Source of the DNA: Flavobacteriales bacterium
Lineage (GTDB): Bacteria > Bacteroidota > Bacteroidia > Flavobacteriales_F > PHOS-HE28
Direction of reading: 5' to 3'
NCBI GenBank assembly: GCA_020437875.1
Contig: JAGQVR010000011.1
Span: 1-23,984, forward strand
Length of the DNA stretch: 23,984 nucleotides
Part shown: positions 15,052 through 22,031 of the stretch, in pieces
Layout: each line of letters opens with the position of its first letter
Numbering within the stretch: the stretch's first letter is position 1
Program-made: the position numbers and the translations under genes
Notes under the pieces: generated by a model
The model's database searches: none
The model's input: the letters and a program-made list of their open reading frames with translations, nothing else
What the model was told of the DNA's origin: nothing

Positions 15052-15083
15052 AAAATGCTTGAAGCGCCCAGAGGCGCTTCAAG
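15052..15083 (-). terminator. Terminator of the sorbosone-dehydrogenase-like gene
   Basis: On the minus strand, CTTGAAGCGCC pairs perfectly with GGCGCTTCAAG (11 bp, 4-nt loop, bases 15083-15058), followed by CATTTTC. It lies about 120 bp past the stop of the gene at 15207-16328 and ahead of the barrel gene, so it separates the two leftward transcripts. Confidence 0.75.
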
Positions 15084-15206
15084 GATCCGCCCGACCCGGA
15101 CTCTCCCTTCCGGACCGTGCTCGTCTCCTTTGGGACGGAGGAGGGGATGGGGGGTCACAGGGGGCGCAAAAATTCTTTTCCCCTCCGCGCAGAGGACCAT
15201 TCGAAG

Positions 15207-16328
15207 CTATTCGCCGGAATAGGTGATCCGGTAGATCCGATCGGCAGCATCATCGCTGACCAGCAAGCTGCCATCCGGTGCTGCCAGGACGTCGACCGGG
15301 CGACCCGTTTTTCGACCACCCTGGAGCCAGCCTTCCGCGAAGACCTCCGTGACCGCGGATCCATCAGCCTGCGGGAAGGCCACGACCACCCGATAGCCGA
15401 TGGGCTCCGAGCGGTTCCAACTACCGTGCTCAGCGATGAAGAGGGCATGGTGATACCGTTGTGGAAAACCCTTGCCCGTGTAGAACCGACAGCCCAATGG
15501 GGCGACATGCGGACCCAGCTTCGCGGCTGGTGGAACGAATTCCCCACAATCCCGTTGATCCCCGAACTCGGGATCAGCGATGGTGCCGGCATGGCAATAC
15601 GGATACCCGAAGTGCTCTCCTTCGGTCCGGAGCACGTTCAGTTCACAGTCCGGACCGTCATCACCCAGCCAATCCCTGCCATTCTCCGTGAACCACAGCT
15701 GTCCTGTGACCGGATGCCAGTCAAAGCCTACCGAGTTGCGGACACCGTGCGCAATGATGCGCATACCGCTCCCGTCGACCTTCATCCGGGTCAGGGTGGC
15801 GAACACACTGTCCTCGCTCAAGCAGATGTTGCATGGTGCACCCACGGGCACATACAGATCCCCGTCCGGTCCGAATGCGATGAACTTCCAGCCATGATGG
15901 GTCTCCGACGGGAAACGGTCCGTTACCACCTCGGGTTCCGGCGGATCCACCAGGTGGTCCTCGATGCCCGGGAGCTTGAGTATCCGGTCGACGGCGCTCA
16001 CAAAGAGGTCGCCGTCCCGGAAGGCCACACCGACCGGCATGTTCAAACCGCGAGCGACCACATGCCTTTCGTCGGCACGACCATCTCCATCCACATCGCG
16101 AAGGGCATGAACCACACCTTCACCTCGTGTACCCACGAAGAGCGTCCCTTGATCGCCCCAGCACATCGCCCGGGCATTGGTCACGCTTTCAGCGAACACG
16201 TCGATGACGAAGCCCTTGGGTAGTCTGATGTGTGCAAGACCATCCTCCGTGGCCCTCATGGGAGGAACACAAACGGAGCCGGTGAGGCAGAAAAGCAAGG
16301 GAATGGGAATGAGACGCAGCGCGCGCAT
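15207..16328 (-). CDS. Secreted sorbosone dehydrogenase-like propeller (PQQ type)
   Basis: This 373-residue protein has an N-terminal hydrophobic segment (LRLIPIPLLFCLTGSVC) consistent with a signal peptide or, less certainly, a lipoprotein signal. The rest matches the L-sorbosone/soluble glucose dehydrogenase-like beta-propeller family: LPKGFVIDVFAE, DVDGDGRADERHVVARGL, NMPVGVAFRDGDLFVS, GVRNSVGFDWHPVTGQLWFT, ENGRDWLGDDGPDCELN and RKTGRPVDVLAAPDGSLLVS. Related enzymes oxidise sugars using PQQ, but many members are of unknown activity. It lies 13 bp downstream of the AT-hook gene, so the two are probably one transcript, closed by a hairpin at 15058-15083. It is a second member of the same superfamily as the N-terminal domain of the exoprotein at 8642. 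Confidence 0.9.
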   Translation of the reverse strand: MRALRLIPIPLLFCLTGSVCVPPMRATEDGLAHIRLPKGFVIDVFAESVTNARAMCWGDQGTLFVGTRGEGVVHALRDVDGDGRADERHVVARGLNMPVGVAFRDGDLFVSAVDRILKLPGIEDHLVDPPEPEVVTDRFPSETHHGWKFIAFGPDGDLYVPVGAPCNICLSEDSVFATLTRMKVDGSGMRIIAHGVRNSVGFDWHPVTGQLWFTENGRDWLGDDGPDCELNVLRTEGEHFGYPYCHAGTIADPEFGDQRDCGEFVPPAAKLGPHVAPLGCRFYTGKGFPQRYHHALFIAEHGSWNRSEPIGYRVVVAFPQADGSAVTEVFAEGWLQGGRKTGRPVDVLAAPDGSLLVSDDAADRIYRITYSGE

Positions 16329-16341
16329 CGCTCCCCGGTCC

Positions 16342-16920
16342 TCAGGCCTTCGGTTCGAGGACCAACCTGTCCATGTACTGCTTCCGCAAGGCTCCGCTGC
16401 TCGCGAAGAACCACTCCTTCAGTCCATAGTGGTAACCCCGGCGTAGTCCAGTGCGATGCGTGCCGAGCACACCACGCGGTCCGCTCAGCTTCTGGAGCAC
16501 GCGCGTGACCTTCACGGAGATCTCATCGATCGTCATCCGTTTCGCGTGGGTCTTGGCCCAAGCTCGCGCATGTTCCATGATCACTTCCTTCGGAAGCAGG
16601 CCCTCCTTCTTGATCGCGTCCACGACCATCACATCCCACGGACTTAGGCGATACCCGCCTGCCCGCGCGTTCTTCCTTCGTCCCCGTCTACGGCCCGCAG
16701 AAGCACTTCCACCATCCTCGTTCCGCACCTTCGGAGGTCGTCCCGGTCCACGTTTCACCGTTGCTTCAGGCGCGGCCTTCGCGGCTTTGGCGCGAAGCGT
16801 CTTCAGTTCGCCAATGGTCTCTCGTACTTTGTTCAGTTGGAACATCAGCCGCTTCCTTTCCGAGCGGTATTGGTTCAGCAGGAGGTCGATGTTCTTTTCG
16901 CCGAGTCGTTCAGTCGCCAT
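16342..16920 (-). CDS. Coiled-coil AT-hook DNA-binding protein
   Basis: This 192-residue cytoplasmic protein has an N-terminal coiled coil (about 8-50, LLLNQYRSERKRLMFQLNKV). A basic linker follows with one clear AT-hook (KRGPGRPPK, core GRP, about 57-65), a second basic patch (GRRRGRRKNAR) and a C-terminal helical domain (SPWDVMVVDAIKKEGLLP, EISVKVTRVLQKLSGPRGV) that could be a winged-helix or dimerisation module. The C-terminus ends RLVLEPKA. The design suggests a nucleoid-associated or architectural regulator that binds the minor groove of AT-rich DNA. It sits 13 bp upstream of the secreted sorbosone-dehydrogenase-like gene on the same strand. I cannot name a family, but similar proteins recur in Bacteroidota. 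The start ATG has no strong alternative. Confidence 0.82.
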   Translation of the reverse strand: MATERLGEKNIDLLLNQYRSERKRLMFQLNKVRETIGELKTLRAKAAKAAPEATVKRGPGRPPKVRNEDGGSASAGRRRGRRKNARAGGYRLSPWDVMVVDAIKKEGLLPKEVIMEHARAWAKTHAKRMTIDEISVKVTRVLQKLSGPRGVLGTHRTGLRRGYHYGLKEWFFASSGALRKQYMDRLVLEPKA

Positions 16921-16999
16921 TCTTCGAATTATGGGTTGAGCATATGGTCACAGCAATGTTGCTGCGCGCCCAAGGTAAGGCCCCATGTACCCGACAAGG

Positions 17000-18049
17000 T
17001 CACAATACCTTCACGATCGAGTGGGATCCTGCCGGTATGAACCGTCCGATGGGAACACCGGATATCCCACTGGAAGCAAGCGTTCTGATCAACTCTGCTG
17101 AACAGGAGGGATCGCAGGCTATCAACAATCCACCACTTGTTTGCGGATCAGAAAGTACGAACATCCGCTCCATCGTGCTGGCCCCATCGATGCGCGATGC
17201 ATGGCCCTTCCAATTGCGTAGTGCCCCGTCCGGATAACAGCCTTGGGAGACGAGGGTCTGAACACCGGACAATAAGGGGAGCGCATCGAATTCCACCTCT
17301 GCGGAGAGTCTCTCCCCGCACATTTCGAGCAGATGGCCAGAAAGCCCGAAACCGGTCACATCCGTCATCGCATGCACACCCTCCATGCCCCCGAGCACTG
17401 TTCCGACACTGTTCAGTCGGGCCATGGTCTCCATCAACTCACGGTATTGATCATCCGGAAGGATGCCTCGTTTCAATGCCGTTCCGAGCACGCCGGTGCC
17501 GAGCGGCTTCGTGAGGAAGATGACGTCTCCCGTTCGTGCGGTATCGTTCCGTTTCACGTGTTCCTCTCGCACCTCACCTGTCACGGCCAATCCGAAGAAC
17601 GGCTCCGGTGCATCGATGCTGTGCCCACCTGCAAGTGCGATGCCCGCTGCCGTGCAGGTCGTGCGACCACCATCGAGGACACGGCGTGCAAGTTCGGGCC
17701 CCAGCCGTTCCACGGGCCAGCCGAGTATGGCGACGGCCATCAGCGGTCGGCCACCCATGGCATACACGTCGCTCAGTGCGTTCGTGGCGGCGATCCGGCC
17801 GAAGTCGAACGGGTCATCCACGATGGGAGAGAAGAAATCCGTGGTGCTGATGATGCAACGCCCTTTACCGATGGCATAGACCGCGGCGTCATCACGCGTT
17901 CCGTAGCCGACCAGCAGGGCAGGGTCGGGCAGGTTCTCCACCTCACCGTGCAGGATGGCCTCCAGTGTCGCGGGGGCGATCTTGCATCCGCACCCAGCAC
18001 CATGGCTATATCGCGTGAGGCGGACGGGTTCAGTTGCTTCGCTGTTCAT
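17000..18049 (-). CDS. selD: Selenide, water dikinase (Cys type)
   Basis: This 349-residue protein makes selenophosphate from selenide and ATP, the selenium donor for tRNA modification and selenoprotein synthesis. It aligns by eye with E. coli SelD along its length. The active-site motif SHGAGCGCKI carries catalytic Cys20 and Lys23 (E. coli C17, K20). ATP/metal motifs include TRDDAAVY, ISTTDFFSPIVDDPFDFGRI, AGGHSIDAPEP and MTDVTGFGLSGHLLEMC, and the C-terminal LSDPQTSGGLLIAC is conserved. It uses Cys at the catalytic position, not selenocysteine, so no in-frame UGA is needed. Its ATG overlaps the TGA of the MnmH gene by 4 bp (18046-18049), implying translational coupling. Together they supply and use selenium for tRNA. 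Confidence 0.97.
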   Translation of the reverse strand: MNSEATEPVRLTRYSHGAGCGCKIAPATLEAILHGEVENLPDPALLVGYGTRDDAAVYAIGKGRCIISTTDFFSPIVDDPFDFGRIAATNALSDVYAMGGRPLMAVAILGWPVERLGPELARRVLDGGRTTCTAAGIALAGGHSIDAPEPFFGLAVTGEVREEHVKRNDTARTGDVIFLTKPLGTGVLGTALKRGILPDDQYRELMETMARLNSVGTVLGGMEGVHAMTDVTGFGLSGHLLEMCGERLSAEVEFDALPLLSGVQTLVSQGCYPDGALRNWKGHASRIDGASTMERMFVLSDPQTSGGLLIACDPSCSAELIRTLASSGISGVPIGRFIPAGSHSIVKVL

Positions 18050-19059
18050 GCTGTACGTATCAGGAGCGAGGCGATCTCCGAAATGCCCGGGTCAAGTGGG
18101 GACAATTCGACGACCTGTCGCGGGTCGCGCTTGGAAACCCCGTGCAAGTATGATCGGTCATAGTATCCCAGTGTGATAAGGACCACCTCCCTGAGGTCAT
18201 CGTTGCCCAAGGCTTCCAAAGCACGCTTGCAATGTTGCGGCCCAAGGCGCCGCGCAATGCGTTTGATGGCTTCCGCCAGATCCTCCTTGGGGAATGATCC
18301 ATATTCCGAAAGCAGCCGGGCTGCACGTTGATCCACGGGGACCTTCACGAAGTACAGCCGTGCCGCACGCATCTGTTCGTAGAAAGAACGCGGAAGATTG
18401 ATCCGGCCGATCATCGCACTCTCATCTTCCACCCAGATCGGGCGCTCCCGGTCCAACGAACGGATCCTACACCATAATCGGTTCTCGAAGTGCTCGGTGG
18501 TCGGTTGTGGTGCAGCACCCAGGCCCCCGAAGCTGGAGCCTTTGTGGCTGGCAAGGGCTTCCAGGTCGATGATCTGCTCACCCTTCTCCTGCAATCGATC
18601 CAGGGTCTCCGTCTTGCCTGATCCGGTGAATCCCCCAAGGACCTTCAGGTGAAGCTCTCCGCCCAACTCCTGCAGGACATGGTTCCGGAAGCCTTTGTAC
18701 CCTCGCTTCAGGGTGAGGACCTCCTTGAACCCGGCCTTGTCCAGCAACCAACCCACACTCCCGCTGCGTTCGCCACCACGCCAGCAATGCACCCTGATAC
18801 GGCCCTCGGGTGCGATACGCCAGGCCTCTTCAACGATGTGCGCCAGCTTCGGACCGACCAAGCGCAGGCCTTCGAGCAAGGCGGGATCCCGTCCCTGCTT
18901 CTTATAGATGGTCCCGACGACAGCGCGTTCCTCGTTCGAGAACAACGGAAGATTGATCGCGTTGGGTATGTGCCCCCGCTGAAATTCCCCCGGGGAACGG
19001 ACGTCGATGATGGGTGTGCTTAATGCAAGCCAGTCCGTGATGGGCAATGCGTGCAGCAT
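18046..19059 (-). CDS. mnmH: tRNA 2-selenouridine synthase
   Basis: This 337-residue protein (MnmH, also called SelU or YbbB) replaces sulfur by selenium at the wobble 2-thiouridine of some tRNAs, using selenophosphate and a geranylated intermediate. The N-terminal rhodanese domain (about 1-130) has the DVRSPGEF signature and an active-site Cys in HCWRGGERSG (Cys92, matching the essential Cys of E. coli). The C-terminal P-loop domain has Walker A GGFTGSGKT (142-150) and the ESAMIGRINLP block. Cys is present, so the rhodanese site looks intact. It precedes and overlaps selD, giving a two-gene selenium module. Upstream, the OsmC gene ends 24 bp before this start on the same strand, so one longer transcript is possible. 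The first ATG is at 19059. Confidence 0.97.
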   Translation of the reverse strand: MLHALPITDWLALSTPIIDVRSPGEFQRGHIPNAINLPLFSNEERAVVGTIYKKQGRDPALLEGLRLVGPKLAHIVEEAWRIAPEGRIRVHCWRGGERSGSVGWLLDKAGFKEVLTLKRGYKGFRNHVLQELGGELHLKVLGGFTGSGKTETLDRLQEKGEQIIDLEALASHKGSSFGGLGAAPQPTTEHFENRLWCRIRSLDRERPIWVEDESAMIGRINLPRSFYEQMRAARLYFVKVPVDQRAARLLSEYGSFPKEDLAEAIKRIARRLGPQHCKRALEALGNDDLREVVLITLGYYDRSYLHGVSKRDPRQVVELSPLDPGISEIASLLIRTA

Positions 19060-19083
19060 CCAGGTATGCGTCCGATCCTGCGA

Positions 19084-19524
19084 CTACCCGAGCTGTGCGC
19101 TCAACGTGATCGGTACGGACCTCAACAACTGGCTGATCGGGCAATTGGCCTTTGCTTCTTCCGCACAGGCTTGGAACTGCTCGATCGTCATCCCGGGGAC
19201 CTTGCCTTTCAGCTCAAGGCGGATGCTGACCACGCCCATGCCATCACCGACCTTGTCCATCTTCACATTCGCCGTGCATTGCAGGTCTTCGGCCGTGAAC
19301 CCGGCCGCATTCAGTACAAAGCTCAGTTTCATCGTGAAACAGCTCGCATGTGCAGCGGCTATGAGTTCCTCCGGGTTGGTGCCTGCCTTCCCATCCTCGC
19401 TCACGAAGCGCGTATGGAATGAATGTGGAACGTCGCTGAGGGCGCCGCTGGTGGTCGAGATGGTCCCGGCACCTTCCTTTCCGGTTCCCTTCCAATTCGC
19501 TGTCGCTGTTCTGTTGATGGCCAT
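19084..19524 (-). CDS. OsmC/Ohr-family peroxiredoxin
   Basis: This 146-residue protein of the OsmC family reduces organic hydroperoxides and some thiol-linked peroxides. Both catalytic Cys are seen: Cys62 in AAAHASCFTM and Cys128 in ANCPISQLL. They sit at the usual positions in a protein of the usual length. The block FVSEDGKAGTNPEELIAAAH is a strong family signature, with the N-terminal TATANWKGTGKEG typical of OsmC rather than Ohr. The ATG at 19524 is preferred; the frame extends to a TTG at 19533 only. An exact -7 element lies 18 nt upstream, so this gene is likely transcribed separately from UspA, and may read on into mnmH 24 bp downstream. Confidence 0.93.
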   Translation of the reverse strand: MAINRTATANWKGTGKEGAGTISTTSGALSDVPHSFHTRFVSEDGKAGTNPEELIAAAHASCFTMKLSFVLNAAGFTAEDLQCTANVKMDKVGDGMGVVSIRLELKGKVPGMTIEQFQACAEEAKANCPISQLLRSVPITLSAQLG

Positions 19525-19541
19525 GTCGTTCAATTGTTCGC

Positions 19542-19549
19542 CAAATGTA
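19542..19549 (-). promoter_or_regulatory. -7 promoter element of the OsmC gene
   Basis: On the minus strand TACATTTG (19549-19542) exactly fits TAnnTTTG and lies 17 nt before the ATG at 19524. No TTG is visible at the expected -33 position, so only the -7 element is supported. Confidence 0.5.
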
Positions 19550-19569
19550 GAGCCTGCCTATCGCTATGT

Positions 19570-20013
19570 TCAGGACTCGGGTGCAACGGGGATGATGAAG
19601 AGCGGCCATCGGTGTTCTTTCAGAATGTCCTCGCTCACACTTCCGTCCATCATGCGGGCGATCCCCCGACGACCATGGCTCCCCATCACGATCAGGTCCG
19701 CACCGAAGGCCTCGGCCTCGGCCACGAGCGTCTCTACGATCGGACCCATGACCAGGCGATGGTCCACTTCGAAACCGTCCGCGGATAATTGGTCACGCAT
19801 ATGAAGCAAGGCAGCATGTTCCTTCTTCAGGTCCTCGGCACGCGCATCACGGATGTATTGTGGGCCCACCTCATAGCCGACGAAGTCGGGTGGGGGAGTG
19901 GCCACATGAACAAGGCGCAACCTGGCACGGAAGGCGTTCGCCAACACTCGTGCATGTCCGATCACAAGACCATCCGAGTCAGAGATGTTCAGGGCGATTA
20001 GGAGCTTTTGCAT
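19570..20013 (-). CDS. Universal stress protein (UspA family)
   Basis: This 147-residue protein with one Usp domain begins MQKLLIALNISDSDGLVIGH and ends with the nucleotide-binding motif MGSHGRRGIARMMDGSVSED (G-2x-G-9x-G-S), characteristic of ATP-binding Usp proteins. Other family positions (HVATPPPDF, ILKEHRWPLFIIPV) also match. Usp proteins accumulate under starvation or oxidative and respiratory stress; their exact biochemical effect is usually unclear. The Asp-rich binding loop at the N-terminus has SDSDG. It is divergent from the ArsR-SRPBCC operon, with an AT-rich control region between 20014 and 20097, so the operator described there might affect both. A separate -7 element drives the next gene, osmC. 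Confidence 0.93.
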   Translation of the reverse strand: MQKLLIALNISDSDGLVIGHARVLANAFRARLRLVHVATPPPDFVGYEVGPQYIRDARAEDLKKEHAALLHMRDQLSADGFEVDHRLVMGPIVETLVAEAEAFGADLIVMGSHGRRGIARMMDGSVSEDILKEHRWPLFIIPVAPES

Positions 20014-20057
20014 GTTCTAAAACTACAAAGACCATAATCCGGATATCGGGGGCACTA

Positions 20058-20088
20058 TTGTATTTAACCACATGGTTTAATATATTTG
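20058..20088 (+). promoter_or_regulatory. Bacteroidetes-type promoter of the ArsR-SRPBCC operon
   Basis: TTG (20058-20060), a 20-nt spacer and TATATTTG (20081-20088) match both -33 and -7 elements exactly. The ATG at 20098 is only 9 nt beyond the -7 box, so the transcript should be leaderless or nearly so. This is the best promoter match in the window. Confidence 0.75.
20061..20082. promoter_or_regulatory. Near-palindromic putative ArsR operator
   Basis: TATTTAACCA-CA-TGGTTTAATA pairs at 9 of 10 positions in each arm outside the central CA. It lies between the -33 and -7 elements and overlaps the start of the -7 box. AACCA-N2-TGGTT is the kind of imperfect dyad bound by ArsR-type dimers, so bound repressor would block RNA polymerase. 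Confidence 0.65.
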
Positions 20089-20097
20089 TCCGCACGA

Positions 20098-20478
20098 ATG
20101 CCCGCAGATCGCCTTTCACTCACATTCTCGGCACTGGCCGACCCCACGCGTCGGGCCATACTGGCGCGGCTTTCCAGCGGTCCAGCCTCGGTGAATGAGC
20201 TGGCGGCGCCCTTCGACATGAGCCTTCCCGCAGTGAGCAAGCACCTGAAAGTGTTGGAACGCGCAAAGCTCATCGCACGCGGCAAGGAGGCGCAATGGCG
20301 GCCGTGCGAGATCAAGGCGGCGCCGCTGAAGGAGGCCACCGATTGGATGGAACAGTACCGCCAGTTCTGGGAGGAACGATTCGATCGATTGGAGGAATAT
20401 CTGAAGGAGTTGCAGGCGCAGGAGAAGTCGTCGGCCGCGAAGACCGCCAAGACCAAGAAGCATGGAAGCAACAAGTAA
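20098..20478 (+). CDS. ArsR-family transcriptional repressor
   Basis: This 126-residue winged-helix regulator of the type that commonly heads SRPBCC operons has ALADPTRRAILARLSSGPA (helices 1-2) and the recognition helix region MSLPAVSKHLKVLERAKLIA. A C-terminal helix (WMEQYRQFWEERFDRLEEY) probably serves in dimerisation, followed by a Lys-rich tail. It has no Cys-x-Cys metal site, and the single Cys (WRPCEI) is unlikely to bind metal, so the signal is probably not arsenic or another soft metal. The ATG at 20098 is used; an in-frame TTG at 20086 lies inside the promoter. Its own putative operator covers the promoter, indicating autorepression. The end overlaps the next gene by 17 bp. Confidence 0.93.
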   Translation: MPADRLSLTFSALADPTRRAILARLSSGPASVNELAAPFDMSLPAVSKHLKVLERAKLIARGKEAQWRPCEIKAAPLKEATDWMEQYRQFWEERFDRLEEYLKELQAQEKSSAAKTAKTKKHGSNK

Positions 20479-20935
20479 AGCCCCGGACGGTGTGGTCGGT
20501 GACCGCGAGATCGTGATCACGCGCAACATCGCAGCGCTGCGAGAGCGTGTGTGGAAAGCCTTCACGACGGCCGAGGCACTGGCACGATGGTGGGGGCCGA
20601 ACGGCTTCACTATCACGACCAGTTCATTCGACTTCCGCGAGGGCGGCGAATGGGTCTTCATCATGCACGGTCCGGACGGCCGCGACTATCCGAACTGGGT
20701 CCGTTTCACGCGGATCGAAGAACCCTCACGCATGGATCATGACCATGGTGGCGACGGTGACCGCGTGCTCTTCCGCGCCGTCCTCACCCTTGACGAGGTA
20801 GGAGGAAAGACCCGGGTCACGCTTCACTCCACCTTCGAAACCAAGGAACAGCGCGACTTGGTCGTGAAGGAATACGGCGCCGTAGAGGGCGGTCAACAGA
20901 CCCTTGCGCGTCTGGATGCTTACTTGAATCGATAG
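20462..20935 (+). CDS. SRPBCC/AHSA1-domain protein 1
   Basis: This 157-residue protein is a single SRPBCC (START-like, AHSA1/Hsp90-activator homology) domain: ITRNIAALRERVWKAFTTAE, then ARWWGPNGFTIT, FDFREGGEWVFIMHGPDGRD and a C-terminal helix GGQQTLARLDAYL. The fold makes a deep cavity for small hydrophobic ligands. The closest family members sit beside ArsR regulators and are called 'SRPBCC family' or 'activator of Hsp90 ATPase' without a known substrate; the tie to Hsp90 is by domain name only. The ATG lies inside the end of the ArsR gene (17-bp overlap), so the two are translationally coupled. The ligand is unknown. Confidence 0.92.
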   Translation: MEATSKAPDGVVGDREIVITRNIAALRERVWKAFTTAEALARWWGPNGFTITTSSFDFREGGEWVFIMHGPDGRDYPNWVRFTRIEEPSRMDHDHGGDGDRVLFRAVLTLDEVGGKTRVTLHSTFETKEQRDLVVKEYGAVEGGQQTLARLDAYLNR

Positions 20936-20971
20936 ACCTGGCGATTCCTGTCCTGACAGAACCCCTGACCC

Positions 20972-21475
20972 ATGACCAAGCAAGCTCTCCTAAATTTCAT
21001 CGTCAAGAAGGAAGACCGCACGATCATCGTGGAACGTTCCTTCAATGCGCCACTGGACCACGTGTGGGCCGCCTGGACTGAGGCCGACATCCTATGCAAA
21101 TGGTGGGCGCCGAAGCCCTATGAATGTGTGATCACGTCGCTGGACTTCCGTGAAGGCGGGCGGTGGTTGTACTGCATGCAAGGGCCGCAGGGCGATCGGC
21201 ATTGGTGCTTCTTCGATTATGAGACCATCAGACCGAAGTCCTACTTCTCCGGCAACGATGCGTTCTGCAACGAACACGGCGAAGCCAACGATATCAAACC
21301 CCGCGTGCGCTGGGAAGCGCGCTTCGAGCCGGAGAACGGCGGCACCCTGGTGCGAACGACCCTCCACTTCGCCTCACCGAAAGACCTGGATCAGATCATC
21401 GCGATGGGCTTCAAGGAGGGCTACACGATGGGACTCCAGCAACTCGAGGAGCTGCTGGCCGCGAATCCCGAATGA
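20972..21475 (+). CDS. SRPBCC/AHSA1-domain protein 2
   Basis: This 167-residue single-domain protein has IIVERSFNAPLDHVWAAWTE, CKWWAPKPYECVI, LDFREGGRWLYCMQGPQGDR and the C-terminal helix GFKEGYTMGLQQLEELLA. It is the paralogue closest in length to protein 1 but has a different cavity sequence, including two Cys (WLYCMQG, FCNEHGE) not seen in its neighbours. Such Cys could tune ligand or metal preference; this is inference. It begins 36 nt after protein 1 in the same operon, without an intervening promoter, and ends 40 nt before the next. No substrate can be named. Confidence 0.92.
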   Translation: MTKQALLNFIVKKEDRTIIVERSFNAPLDHVWAAWTEADILCKWWAPKPYECVITSLDFREGGRWLYCMQGPQGDRHWCFFDYETIRPKSYFSGNDAFCNEHGEANDIKPRVRWEARFEPENGGTLVRTTLHFASPKDLDQIIAMGFKEGYTMGLQQLEELLAANPE

Positions 21476-21515
21476 CCATCCGAGCATACCCATCCATGAC
21501 CACTACGACCCTGAC

Positions 21516-22031
21516 ATGAAACCCACCACAGCGATCAAGCCACACGTAGTTTCTCGTGAGTTCGACGCGCCGCGCGCGCTCGTGTGGAAAGTGAACACGC
21601 AGGCCGAGCATTTGGAGAAATGGCTCGGGCCCGAAGGCGTCACCGGCTTCACCAAGAGCATGGACTTCTGTGTGGGTGGCAAATACCACTACGCGCAGCG
21701 GAGCGCCGACGGCAGCTTCAACGCGTGGGGCATCATGACCTACCTCGAGATCGACCCTATCGATCGCATCGTGTCCATCCAGAGCTTCAGCGATGAGGAC
21801 GGCGGCATCGGCACGCATCCCATGGCACCGACCTGGCCGAAGGTGATGCATTGGGTGATGGACTTCGAGGACCTCGGCAACGACCGCACGGAATTGAGCG
21901 TGACCTGGCTGCCGGTGGAGGGGTCGAGCGCGGAGGAGCTCGCCATGTTCGACAGCGCACGCGAAGGTATGGACGGCGGCTGGAAAGGCACCTTCGATAA
22001 GCTGGCAGCCTACCTCAACAGCGTGAAGTGA
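21516..22031 (+). CDS. SRPBCC/AHSA1-domain protein 3
   Basis: This 171-residue single-domain protein has SREFDAPRALVWKVNTQAEH, EKWLGPEGVTGFT, MDFCVGGKYHYAQRSADG and the C-terminal GWKGTFDKLAAYLNS. The start is the ATG at 21516 (MKPTTAIKPHVVS), 40 nt after the preceding gene; a long frame reading back to 21150 is an artefact of overlap. It is the third paralogue in tandem. The last base of its stop codon is the first base of the next gene's ATG (TGATG), so the fusion gene that follows is likely translated by re-initiation. The substrate is unknown. Confidence 0.9.
   Translation: MKPTTAIKPHVVSREFDAPRALVWKVNTQAEHLEKWLGPEGVTGFTKSMDFCVGGKYHYAQRSADGSFNAWGIMTYLEIDPIDRIVSIQSFSDEDGGIGTHPMAPTWPKVMHWVMDFEDLGNDRTELSVTWLPVEGSSAEELAMFDSAREGMDGGWKGTFDKLAAYLNSVK

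Noticed and set aside
15117..16223. 368-residue plus-strand frame opposite the sorbosone-dehydrogenase-like gene
   Set aside because: The minus-strand gene is well supported; this frame is Pro/His/Arg-rich without motifs.
16951..16964. CAGCAA-TG-TTGCTG hairpin between selD and the AT-hook gene
   Set aside because: Only a 6-bp stem with a 2-nt loop and no T-run on either strand, so not called as a terminator.
17333..18163. 276-residue plus-strand frame opposite selD
   Set aside because: SelD is conserved along its full length on the other strand.
20098..20478. Reading the ArsR regulator as an arsenic or metal sensor
   Set aside because: It lacks a CxC-type metal site and its operon holds no arsenic gene.
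21150..21515. Extension of the third SRPBCC gene back to 21150
   Set aside because: It overlaps SRPBCC protein 2 almost fully and reads as Ser/Arg-rich noise; the domain starts after the ATG at 21516.
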